Positions 36,311 to 44,697 of a stretch of DNA of 64,000 bases are shown piece by piece. The position numbers were made by a program, and so were the translations under genes. The stretch's first letter is position 1, and each line of letters begins with the position of its first letter. Source of the DNA: Marivirga lumbricoides (GTDB lineage Bacteria; Bacteroidota; Bacteroidia; Cytophagales; Cyclobacteriaceae); contig NZ_BMEC01000001.1 of the NCBI RefSeq assembly GCF_014636295.1, forward strand, positions 310,001-374,000, read 5' to 3'. Under the pieces are notes generated by a model that was not told the DNA's origin, made no database searches, and saw only the letters and a program-made list of their open reading frames with translations.

Positions 36311-37234
36311 ATGTACAGTATTTCTGAAGAATGGCCTGATTTTGATCATGAGCATATGAGGGATTCTAATTTGTTTACGCACAAAAAATTCTGGAATTTA
36401 AGAGAATCTGAAGTTGATTATTTACCTCTTTCATTTAGTAGAGAAGACACAGGTGAGCTAATTGCTTTTTTCTGTTTTGCACAATGGAATAATGAATGGA
36501 AAGCACCCTATTTGGCACCTTATTTCTATCCCTATGTAAAAAAAGAAAGTCTGCTTCCAGAAATACTTAATTTGCTCATTAACTACTTAAAAAATAAAAA
36601 ACATCAGACAATTAGTATTACCCTGGCTCCTCTCTTTTTATTAAATGAGAAAAGGATGTTAATTGATTTAATCAATGCTGGCTTTACTATAGCAGAGGTA
36701 GAAGTAACTAGCTATTTGGTGGTTAAAACAGGCATTTCCTTTATTCAGCATATTGTTAACAGGAGAAAAAAAAGACGATTGAAGAGTCTACTAGGCAGTG
36801 AACTCTCAATTAAAGAAATTAGTAACGAAGGATGGAGTCAATATTATCAGCAATTGGTAGGTTGGAGAAAAATAAAAGGGCATCAAAATTTAATCTCCAC
36901 GGAATTTATGGACGATGCAAAAATTGAGCTACCCGAAAATTTCAGAGGATTAGTTCTGAATGATACCTATCAAACCTTATGTTTAGCCATATTTATTAAG
37001 GTAAATAGCACTTGTTTCTATGTATATTCGCTCATAACTAATCCTGACTATCCCAAAGAAAATTTCCCCCTTTTATTATGGAATGCTCTATATGAAATAG
37101 CTCAGAGAGAAAATATACAATTCATAGAAATGGGTACTTCTATGAAAAAAGAAGGTTTGCTCAATAAAGGACTACTTAGATATAAATTATCAGTGGGCGG
37201 AAGAATGTCTAAAAAATACACAGTGCAATGCTAA
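36311..37234 (+). CDS. GNAT/FemAB-like acyltransferase of a surface-glycan operon
   Basis: About 307 residues with two N-acyltransferase-like halves. The C-terminal part shows the acetyltransferase pattern (YQQLVGWRKIKGHQN, LCLAIFIKVNSTCFYVYSL, then IQFIEMGTSMKKEGLLNKGLLRYK), like proteins in polysaccharide loci that acylate sugars. Earlier in-frame TTG at 36293 exists, but ATG at 36311 (MYSISEEWPDFD) fits better. It overlaps the flippase gene by 7 nt. The acceptor is unknown. Confidence 0.65.
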   Translation: MYSISEEWPDFDHEHMRDSNLFTHKKFWNLRESEVDYLPLSFSREDTGELIAFFCFAQWNNEWKAPYLAPYFYPYVKKESLLPEILNLLINYLKNKKHQTISITLAPLFLLNEKRMLIDLINAGFTIAEVEVTSYLVVKTGISFIQHIVNRRKKRRLKSLLGSELSIKEISNEGWSQYYQQLVGWRKIKGHQNLISTEFMDDAKIELPENFRGLVLNDTYQTLCLAIFIKVNSTCFYVYSLITNPDYPKENFPLLLWNALYEIAQRENIQFIEMGTSMKKEGLLNKGLLRYKLSVGGRMSKKYTVQC

Positions 37235-38466
37235 AAGTACGAAAGCTTCCGAATTACCTCTGGGGAGGCCTGATTATTTTCGTCCGGATGCTTGGGGGCC
37301 TGGGGATGCAAAAGTACATGGCCGTATTATTTGGCCCCGCCGGCACTACCCTTCTTAGCCACTTTCAAAATCTGATAAGCCTTTTTAGCCAGCCTATTCA
37401 GGATGCAGTAGCCCAAGGTTACATAAGTGCTTACTCCCATGAAAAGTACTCAACAAAAGATATAACTACCACAGCATTTTTTTTAACAATCGTCATATTT
37501 CTCCTGACATTAGCAACCTTATGGTTTTCAGGGGCTTTCCCCACCGATCTGTTTAGCTTCACTACAGGCACATGGTTACTTGTAATAGCCTCGGTACTTC
37601 TTATTACTATTCAGAGTCTGCTTTCCGCTCTGTTTATTGCACAAAAGAAGTTGAAGTTTCTTGTGATTTTTAGTGCGATGCAATGGCTATCAATTTTTGG
37701 AATCTTGATAGCAAGTAACACGACAGCATCAAACACCTTACTACTATTCGTAGTAGTTCAAGGTTGTTTCACTATGGGTTTAGTTATTTTTTTAATCTTT
37801 AAGAAAGTTAAAGCATTGCGGTTTAATCTGTTCCGAATTGAGAAACCTATTCTTGCTCATTTCAGACAATTTATTTTAATGGGCCTCACCGTATGGATAA
37901 CAAGCAAATGGGTGGATTTCTTTGTAAGGGAAAATGCCATGCAGCTTTTTGGAATAGAGGAAACAGGTTTATGGCAAGCCGTGGTAAGAATCTCTGAAGC
38001 CTACAGGGGGTTACTCATCAGTTTTCTTTTTCTAACCTTTTACCCTGTACTTACTCAGCTCTACCGGAAAAGTTCGGCAGATTTATCGTCCTTCTTTACG
38101 AAATATTTTAAGAAGCTTTTAGGTTTTACACTGCTCTTTTTCCTGCTGCTTTTTTTTCTCAAGCATTGGGTGGTTCTCTTTTTATACTCAGCAGACTATC
38201 TTAAAGCAACTTCACTTTTTAACTGGCAAATGCTGGGTGACTTATTAGCCTTCTTAAGTTTTCCTTTTGCTTTACTTTTGATGGCAACTGTCAGCACTGG
38301 AAAATACATTTTTTGTGAATTTGTAAGTGCTTCTGTTTATGTGGCAAGCATATTCCTGGGGAATCATTCTGATATTGAAATCCTTGTGTATGCTCATGTC
38401 TTCAGGTTTATAGTTTATCTGATTCTGGTCATTTCTTTTACTAAAAAACATTGGAGCCATGCCTAA
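37228..38466 (+). CDS. O-antigen/polysaccharide flippase (Wzx-like)
   Basis: A 412-residue integral membrane protein with about ten to twelve hydrophobic segments and few charges inside them, similar to the O-antigen translocase branch of the MOP superfamily. The start LWGGLIIFVRMLGGLGMQKYMAVLFGP resembles Wzx N-termini. It would move lipid-linked sugar units from the cytoplasmic to the periplasmic face of the inner membrane. It overlaps the preceding acyltransferase by 7 nt and the glycosyltransferase by 8 nt. Confidence 0.8.
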   Translation: MLKVRKLPNYLWGGLIIFVRMLGGLGMQKYMAVLFGPAGTTLLSHFQNLISLFSQPIQDAVAQGYISAYSHEKYSTKDITTTAFFLTIVIFLLTLATLWFSGAFPTDLFSFTTGTWLLVIASVLLITIQSLLSALFIAQKKLKFLVIFSAMQWLSIFGILIASNTTASNTLLLFVVVQGCFTMGLVIFLIFKKVKALRFNLFRIEKPILAHFRQFILMGLTVWITSKWVDFFVRENAMQLFGIEETGLWQAVVRISEAYRGLLISFLFLTFYPVLTQLYRKSSADLSSFFTKYFKKLLGFTLLFFLLLFFLKHWVVLFLYSADYLKATSLFNWQMLGDLLAFLSFPFALLLMATVSTGKYIFCEFVSASVYVASIFLGNHSDIEILVYAHVFRFIVYLILVISFTKKHWSHA

Positions 38467-39328
38467 AGTAGCTGTAGTATGCCTCTGCTATAACCATGAA
38501 GCTTATGTAAAGGAAGCTTTAAATTCTGTGGTGCAACAAACCTTTAAAGATTGGGAATTAATTATTGTGGATGATGCCTCTGAAGATAATAGTATAAATA
38601 TGATAGAGGAATTTATTCTGGAGAACAGCTCCTATAACATCCAATCAATTTTCAATCCACAAAACCTGGGGAATTGCAAAGCCTTTAATAAAGCCCTTGC
38701 CCGCACCAATGCCGATTATATTATTGATTTAGCAGCTGATGATATTCTTTTACCTATGCGTTTAGAGGAAGGTGTTAAGAATATGAATCAGACACTAAAG
38801 GTTGCCATTAACTTTTCAAACGCACATTACATTAACCCTTCAGGTGACATTTTACGAACACATTATGTGGTAAATGAATCAAATAAATCAATCCAAAAAG
38901 TTCCGCAAGGCTACATATTCCCTAATATTATTAAAAACTATTTCATTTGCTCTCCCACCATGATGTACCGAGGTAGTTACCTTAGGGAGATTGGTGGGTA
39001 TGATGAGAGTTTAGCTTATGAAGATTTTGATTTAAAAATAAGATTATCAAGAAATTACCCCTTTTCTTACATTGACAAAATACTAGTGCAAAAAAGAGTG
39101 TTACCTGATTCAATGTCAGTAAAACAATACCGTAAAGGGAATAAACAGTTGAATTCCACTTACCTTATATGCTGCAAAATCTACCATTTAATTCAAAATA
39201 AGGAGGAAAAACTTGCATTGTTAAGCAGGCTGGGTTTTGAAGCTAAACAAGCTTTCCTGTTCAATAGGTTAAGATTGTTCATGAAATTTAGTAGCTTGTG
39301 GGCTAAAACGATTTTTAAAAATGATTAA
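38459..39328 (+). CDS. Family 2 glycosyltransferase
   Basis: A 289-residue GT-A-fold enzyme. The nucleotide-sugar site is in VCLCYNHEAYVKEALNSV and WELIIVDDASEDNS, and the metal-binding region in DYIIDLAADDILLP; the C-terminal acceptor part contains GGYDESLAYEDFDLKIRLS. It would add one sugar to a glycan intermediate. Both ends overlap neighbours by 8 nt, so it is firmly in the flippase operon. Confidence 0.92.
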   Translation: MPKVAVVCLCYNHEAYVKEALNSVVQQTFKDWELIIVDDASEDNSINMIEEFILENSSYNIQSIFNPQNLGNCKAFNKALARTNADYIIDLAADDILLPMRLEEGVKNMNQTLKVAINFSNAHYINPSGDILRTHYVVNESNKSIQKVPQGYIFPNIIKNYFICSPTMMYRGSYLREIGGYDESLAYEDFDLKIRLSRNYPFSYIDKILVQKRVLPDSMSVKQYRKGNKQLNSTYLICCKIYHLIQNKEEKLALLSRLGFEAKQAFLFNRLRLFMKFSSLWAKTIFKND

Positions 39329-39803
39329 GGTGTTATTTGTGTGTTTAGGAAACATCTGCCGCTCCCCACTAGCAGAAGGGTTATTACTCAAAAAAATTCA
39401 GGAAAATAAGCTAGAAGGACTAATATCAGTTGATTCATGTGGCACTTCGGATTTCCATATTGGAGAATTACCGGATGAAAGAACCCTGAAAAATGCCAGG
39501 CAGAATGGCTTAATCTTAAAACACAGAGGCAGGCAGTTTACACATGATGATTTTAAGCACTTTCATAGAATACTTGTAATGGATGCCTCTAATCAACAGA
39601 ACGTTTTAAAACTGGCCAAAACAAAAGAAGATGTTGAGAAAGTAAAATTGATTCGATATTATGAAGCGAATCAGCACTTGAAGAATATTGACGTCCCGGA
39701 TCCTTATTATGGTGGTGAAAAAGGATTTCAGGATGTTTATGATATTCTGAACAGATCCACAGACAATTTACTATTAGACCTCAGGCAAGAATTAAACTCC
39801 TGA
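39321..39803 (+). CDS. Low-molecular-weight protein tyrosine phosphatase
   Basis: 160 residues with the P-loop CLGNICRSP (Cys-X5-Arg) at about 8-16 and the acid loop DPYYGGEKGF near 127. In polysaccharide loci such enzymes (Wzb/Etp-like) dephosphorylate a chain-length tyrosine kinase. No such kinase is in the window. It overlaps the glycosyltransferase by 8 nt and ends the four-gene operon. Confidence 0.92.
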   Translation: MIKVLFVCLGNICRSPLAEGLLLKKIQENKLEGLISVDSCGTSDFHIGELPDERTLKNARQNGLILKHRGRQFTHDDFKHFHRILVMDASNQQNVLKLAKTKEDVEKVKLIRYYEANQHLKNIDVPDPYYGGEKGFQDVYDILNRSTDNLLLDLRQELNS

Positions 39804-39850
39804 AAACCGGAATTTAAAGCATATTACTCCGAAAATGTAAGAATGCATTC

Positions 39851-42550
39851 TTAATTATCGAACCAGCTTCTTCTCCTGTTTAATTTAAGATCCTGTAGTA
39901 TAGAGGCTTTTACTCCGATATCTACACTAAATGACTGGAATCTACCGAAGGGAGTCCAGTTGGCATTAATTTGCCAACAGTGTAAGTCTCTGAAGATAGT
40001 AAATGAAGTTTGTGTAAAATCATTCATTTCAAAATCATAACCGGAATTGAAGCCCACTTTCCATTTCTCTGTAAAGTTTACATCTCCACTAAAACTAGCT
40101 GTTTGTGTAATTCGAGGATCTTCAAATCCATTTTTACTCCATCTGATATTATAACGAAGCCTTAAATTCCATGGCACGCTAAAATCAACATACATATCAG
40201 GATTACTGGCGATGGCCTGCACCTGATCTTCCGTTGCCCCTGCTGCTCTTGCACGGCCTTCTAAATTCTTCCTATTGGCATCGTCATTGCTTTTGCCTTT
40301 AGGGTTTAAATTAGTTGAAAGTGCCAGGGCCACATTTGTAAGTCTTCCAATTCCCTTGCCGGCTTCCCATGCATAGGTATCAATTCTTCTTTGATTGTAG
40401 GTAAGGTTGCCATTGCTAGCCTCAGATATACTGTCCAATACCATCACATAAGGATCTATTGTAGTTTGCAAGTTGATATCCACTTTATTATTAAAGAGAT
40501 TGGTTCTGGCATTTATATTTATTGGAGCCAGCCTGAATGAGTCCGCCAGGAAATTATAGCTGGTGCTGAGGGAAAGGTTATCGAACAAACTTACTTTCTG
40601 AGGTGCATCTGAAGTATCATTTTTCTTTTTTACTTTCATTTCAATGGTATTAGCCAATGAAAAACTCACCGCCCCTGATTGCCCTCTTCCCGGGCTACCA
40701 TATACAAAACCTTCATATTTTGAAAACACTCTTGTATTTCCTAATGAATCTGTTTGTACTGTTTTGTAAATACCATATTTCTCATCTCCAAAATCGGGCC
40801 TCCACGAAAAGTTTACTGATGGTGTCATCACGTGTCTTATTGCCTTCACCGGGCCATTTTTGGCATATACTGTACCATAAAGTCGGGTAGTAAAGCCAAT
40901 ACCAGCACTATAGGAACCTGCTCTTGAAAATCTATCTAAAGTATCTATTACTACTGTTTGCAATTCCTCACTGTAGGAATGGTTCAGTTCTTTTAAGTAC
41001 CAAACTTCATCGTAGCTAAAATTGGGGCTGGCCGTAATAAAATTAAATAAATTGAATGAGGTGGAAACAGGAACTCTATGTCTTCCTCCATTATCTGCTC
41101 TTTCCAGCAAATAAGGCAATGTTTCCATATTAAAAGGCGCTATACTGTCCTCTCTGATATTATCTCTTTTTATCCTCCCTAAATTATTGGTGATTTGGTT
41201 GGTGGAAGTAAAACTGTAAGAATAATTAAGTTTGGAAATCCAGTTAAAACCGTCTGCCTTAAAATTCTTAAAAGGATACTGTCGGTTCATGTTAAGTGCC
41301 ACTTCAGGTAACAAGATATCTATTTCATTAGTAATTACGTTTTGGTTGTGCCTCGCGCTTACCGCATAGTTAAAAGGAGTATTAGGGATTACATTGGAGT
41401 AAGAAATATTGGAAGTGAAACTAGCATTTACCTGTTGTTGATAATCGCTAACAGGGTTATTTTGATTAAAAGTAGATGTTCCACCATTTACAGAAGCTGA
41501 AAACCTGCCTGTTCCTTTAGATTCAGGTCTGTGCGACCACTGCACCCAAAAATCCCGGGAAATTGCAGAATCCGCTTCAGTAGTTCCTACTCTTTGTTGA
41601 TTAAAACGAAGATTTAAACTTCCGTTATATGCATAGCGCTTCTTATAGTTTGTTGCTACTGAAAGACCGTAGCTTCCTTTAGAATATATTTCTCCGCGAA
41701 TAGCCATATCTGCAAATTCACTGATAGCCCAATAATAGCCGCCATCTCTCAGGAAGAAACCTCTCCTATTCTCTTCCCCATAGGTAGGAAAAAGAATTCC
41801 TGACGTTTTGGTATTAGGCATAGGAAACATACCAAATGGCAACAATAGTGGAGTAGGAATTTCATTAATTTCAAGGTTAAAAGGCCCAATTAAGATTTTA
41901 TCGTTCGGAATCATCTTAATTTTGTTAGCTGAAATACCAAAATGAGGATGTTCTAAATTACAAGTTGTATATAAAGCATGCTCACCAAATAATTCATCCT
42001 TCTCGTTTTTCTTTATCCATTCGGAGTGCATAAAGGCTTCGCCTTGCTGAGTAATTACCCCTTTAATAATAGCTTTTTTTGAATCAAAGTTATAGGTAAT
42101 CTGCTTTGTTTGGTACACCTGTCCTTTATCTGTAAAGACGGGATCGCCCTGTATTACTCCCAATGAATCGGGCAATCCTTCTGCATCAAGGATTTTAGTT
42201 TCGTAATTGACTTTAATTTTATCTGCATCCAGTTCAATATCACCATAATCAACATGGGCATCATCATACATAATGATATTTTGCGTTTTCAGATTAAAGT
42301 TAACTGAATCTTTGGCCTTATAATTGACAGTAGTTTGAATATCGCCCTTTTGAGCAGTTTTAGAAGTATCCGAAGGATTAACAATGGTTGAATCAGAAAT
42401 TATTTGCGTAGAGTCAACCAATGACTTCACAGAATCGTTGGCACCAACAGGAGAAATATTAGGTTTCTTTTGAGATAAAGTATCCGATTCCTGCGCAAGA
42501 GATAAAAAAGGAATTAAAAATATGAATAAACTTAAAATATACCGCCTCAA
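39851..42550 (-). CDS. LptD-like outer membrane LPS assembly protein
   Basis: About 899 residues: signal peptide (RRYILSLFIFLIPFLSLAQ), an OstA/LptA-like N-terminal domain (INYDVLTVY-type repeats such as YKAKDSVNFNLKTQNIIMYD and YETKILDAEGLPDS) and a large beta-barrel ending in strand-like, aromatic-rich segments. This matches the Bacteroidota putative LptD, the translocon placing LPS in the outer membrane. The longest frame starts with ATG at 42865, but its first 105 codons are antisense to the amidase gene; I choose TTG at 42550, which places the signal peptide at the start. Confidence 0.8.
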   Translation of the reverse strand: MRRYILSLFIFLIPFLSLAQESDTLSQKKPNISPVGANDSVKSLVDSTQIISDSTIVNPSDTSKTAQKGDIQTTVNYKAKDSVNFNLKTQNIIMYDDAHVDYGDIELDADKIKVNYETKILDAEGLPDSLGVIQGDPVFTDKGQVYQTKQITYNFDSKKAIIKGVITQQGEAFMHSEWIKKNEKDELFGEHALYTTCNLEHPHFGISANKIKMIPNDKILIGPFNLEINEIPTPLLLPFGMFPMPNTKTSGILFPTYGEENRRGFFLRDGGYYWAISEFADMAIRGEIYSKGSYGLSVATNYKKRYAYNGSLNLRFNQQRVGTTEADSAISRDFWVQWSHRPESKGTGRFSASVNGGTSTFNQNNPVSDYQQQVNASFTSNISYSNVIPNTPFNYAVSARHNQNVITNEIDILLPEVALNMNRQYPFKNFKADGFNWISKLNYSYSFTSTNQITNNLGRIKRDNIREDSIAPFNMETLPYLLERADNGGRHRVPVSTSFNLFNFITASPNFSYDEVWYLKELNHSYSEELQTVVIDTLDRFSRAGSYSAGIGFTTRLYGTVYAKNGPVKAIRHVMTPSVNFSWRPDFGDEKYGIYKTVQTDSLGNTRVFSKYEGFVYGSPGRGQSGAVSFSLANTIEMKVKKKNDTSDAPQKVSLFDNLSLSTSYNFLADSFRLAPININARTNLFNNKVDINLQTTIDPYVMVLDSISEASNGNLTYNQRRIDTYAWEAGKGIGRLTNVALALSTNLNPKGKSNDDANRKNLEGRARAAGATEDQVQAIASNPDMYVDFSVPWNLRLRYNIRWSKNGFEDPRITQTASFSGDVNFTEKWKVGFNSGYDFEMNDFTQTSFTIFRDLHCWQINANWTPFGRFQSFSVDIGVKASILQDLKLNRRRSWFDN

Positions 42551-42635
42551 ATTCTTTACTGGATTTTTCCGATTTGTTGAAAATTTTACAACTTTGTGTA
42601 AAATTATACTATTCAAATTTAACAACCGAAAGATT

Positions 42636-43421
42636 GTGAAAAATATTATTCTCCTTTCCCTACTTACTTTTTTTATAGTGCTGGGATCTTTCACTAATTT
42701 GAACAAACCTTCGTATAAGGTTGATCGTGTAGTAATAGATGCCGGGCATGGTGGCAAAGACAGCGGTACCAGCGGAGCAGTATCTAAAGAAAAAGATGTA
42801 GCATTAAATATAGCCTTGGAACTAGGAACCATTATTAAAGAATATTTGCCAGATGTTGAAGTCATTTACACTAGAAGTGATGATGAATTTATTGAATTAG
42901 ATGAACGTGCTAACATCGCAAACAAAAATGGTGCCGACCTCTTTATCTCTATTCATTGTAATGCCGTGGATTATAGTCACGATGTAAGTGGTACTGAAAC
43001 CTGGGTAATGGGATTGCATAAATCTGAAACAAACCTCAACGTAGCTAAAAGAGAAAACTCTGTAATATTGATGGAGGAGAATTATGAAGAAAAGTATGAA
43101 GGCTTCGACCCGAATGACCCTGCCTCGCATATATTATTTTCTCTCTATCAAAATGCATATCTTTCGAATAGTTTAAACCTTGCAGAAAAAGTTGAGTATC
43201 AGTTTAAGAAACGTGTAGGGCGCCACAGCCGGGGAGTAAAGCAGGCAGGTTTTGTGGTATTATACAAAAGTTCTATGCCAAGCGTACTAATCGAAACCGG
43301 CTTTTTAAGTAATCCTAAAGAAGAAAGATACCTGAATGATGACCTGGGTCAAACTTACATTGCTTCAGGTATTTTTAGAGCCATTAGAGATTACAAAGTA
43401 GAAATTGAATCAATGAACTAA
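42636..43421 (+). CDS. N-acetylmuramoyl-L-alanine amidase (Amidase_3)
   Basis: A zinc peptidoglycan hydrolase cutting between MurNAc and the stem peptide, in the AmiA/B/C family. Zinc ligands and the general base are in VIDAGHGGKDSG, SKEKDVALN, LFISIHCNA and VLIETGFLSN. Residues 1-20 (VKNIILLSLLTFFIVLG) form a signal or anchor. I choose GTG at 42636 because earlier in-frame starts down to 42522 lie in the divergent LptD-like gene. About 85 bp remain between the two start codons. Confidence 0.9.
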   Translation: MKNIILLSLLTFFIVLGSFTNLNKPSYKVDRVVIDAGHGGKDSGTSGAVSKEKDVALNIALELGTIIKEYLPDVEVIYTRSDDEFIELDERANIANKNGADLFISIHCNAVDYSHDVSGTETWVMGLHKSETNLNVAKRENSVILMEENYEEKYEGFDPNDPASHILFSLYQNAYLSNSLNLAEKVEYQFKKRVGRHSRGVKQAGFVVLYKSSMPSVLIETGFLSNPKEERYLNDDLGQTYIASGIFRAIRDYKVEIESMN

Positions 43422-43432
43422 ACAATAAAATA

Positions 43433-44359
43433 TTGAAAATAGGAAAAGAAGTTAAAATAGCCATTTTGGCGGTTGCATCACTGGTTATTTTTTACCTGGG
43501 GTTTAATTTTTTAAAAGGAATAGATTTTTTCAATCCATCAAATGAATATTTTGCCGTTTATGAGAAAATAGATGGTTTAACAGTATCAAATCCAGTTCTC
43601 CTTAGTGGTTTACCTGTAGGAAGAGTGAGTGAAATTGAGATTTTGCAGGATCAGGACCATAAAGTGAAGGTATACTTTGAAGTACGTGAAGATATCCGGT
43701 TAGGCCAAAATTCTGAGGCAGTTTTAAACACTGATCTTTTAGGTTCACAGTCTATCATTCTTCAAATAAATAAAGTGGAACAACCTTTATCCGAAGACAG
43801 TGAAATTAGAGGTTCTATCAGACCAGCTCTTACAGAGCAAATTCAGGAGCAGGCATATCCGGTTTTGCAAACTTTAGATTCTGTAGGTAAGCACCTTAAT
43901 GGCATATTGGCAAATATTGACGGAAATGAGCAATTGATTAATGGGATTTTAGCAGATATTAAGAAAACTACTGATGCATTATCAGAAGTTTCTGAAAAAG
44001 AAGCTACGATTAAAGCATTGATTGATGACTTTAAAAAAATCACCGGAACACTTTCAGACGAGAAGAAAGGCTTAGCTGCCATATTAGCTAAAGCCAATGG
44101 AATAGCGGACTCCATTAATGCCCTGGAGGTAGGTAAAGTGGTAAACAGATTAGATACTACTTTAGCTAATGTAAATTCACTAATAGCTTCTATGCAAGAT
44201 GGACAGGGAACAGTTGATAAATTATTGAATGATGACTCTCTTTACAACAGCTTGAATAAAACTTTAGTTGATCTTGATAAATTACTAATTGATATTCAGG
44301 AACAGCCTAAGGATTATGTTCACTTCTCCTTATTTGGAAGAAAAAGCAAAGACGAATAA
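43433..44359 (+). CDS. MCE/MlaD-family lipid-transport protein
   Basis: A 308-residue inner-membrane-anchored protein: TTG start, basic KIGKEVK, one membrane helix (IAILAVASLVIFYLGFNF), then the MCE domain (ADKIDGLTV-type GLTVSNPVLLSGLPVGRVSEIE, TDLLGSQSIIL) and a long helical tail (QTLDSVGKHLNGILANID). MCE rings carry phospholipids between membranes. No MlaE or MlaF is adjacent. It lies 11 bp after the amidase and probably forms an operon with it. Confidence 0.9.
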   Translation: MKIGKEVKIAILAVASLVIFYLGFNFLKGIDFFNPSNEYFAVYEKIDGLTVSNPVLLSGLPVGRVSEIEILQDQDHKVKVYFEVREDIRLGQNSEAVLNTDLLGSQSIILQINKVEQPLSEDSEIRGSIRPALTEQIQEQAYPVLQTLDSVGKHLNGILANIDGNEQLINGILADIKKTTDALSEVSEKEATIKALIDDFKKITGTLSDEKKGLAAILAKANGIADSINALEVGKVVNRLDTTLANVNSLIASMQDGQGTVDKLLNDDSLYNSLNKTLVDLDKLLIDIQEQPKDYVHFSLFGRKSKDE

Positions 44360-44446
44360 CTAAGCTAAGTACACTAGCCTTATTTGAAGTTTTTCTTAGA
44401 GAAAATAGTTGTAGTTGATATTTTTAAGTAGAAGAGATATACTGAA

Positions 44447-44464
44447 ACCTTTTAAATAAAAGGT
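44447..44464. repeat. Small hairpin after the MCE gene
   Basis: ACCTTTT (44447-44453) pairs with AAAAGGT (44458-44464) in the 338-base gap after the MCE gene; a possible weak terminator. The gap shows no gene. Confidence 0.35.
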
Positions 44465-44541
44465 GGGAAATTATCACTTAAGTTAGTATTATTGCTAAAC
44501 GTCTGAATTAGAAAAATTACATCGCCTGTTTTTCTAAAAAG

Positions 44542-44572
44542 CTTTTTTCTATGCATTTAAAATAGAAAAAAG
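44542..44572. repeat. AT-rich inverted repeat upstream of the carboxyltransferase
   Basis: CTTTTTTCTAT (44542-44552) and ATAGAAAAAAG (44562-44572) form a perfect 11-bp inverted repeat around 9 nt, about 125 nt before the carboxyltransferase start. It could be an operator or a terminator. Confidence 0.4.
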
Positions 44573-44697
44573 TTAGTCGGAAAAATCTTTGCGAGTCATT
44601 TATAATCAATTCCCCCTAAGGATGATGTTTAATTAATTTCGAATAAAGCGGGAGGTAGCTCCTTCATAAACTAATTAAAAAATATTACTCAGCTTTC

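Noticed and set aside
39838-39853. Palindrome TAAGAATGCATTCTTA as a terminator
   Set aside because: A stem with no loop and no T run; it is mentioned only as part of a pattern.
42551-42865. N-terminal 105 codons of the longest LptD-like frame
   Set aside because: They are antisense to the amidase gene and precede the signal peptide.
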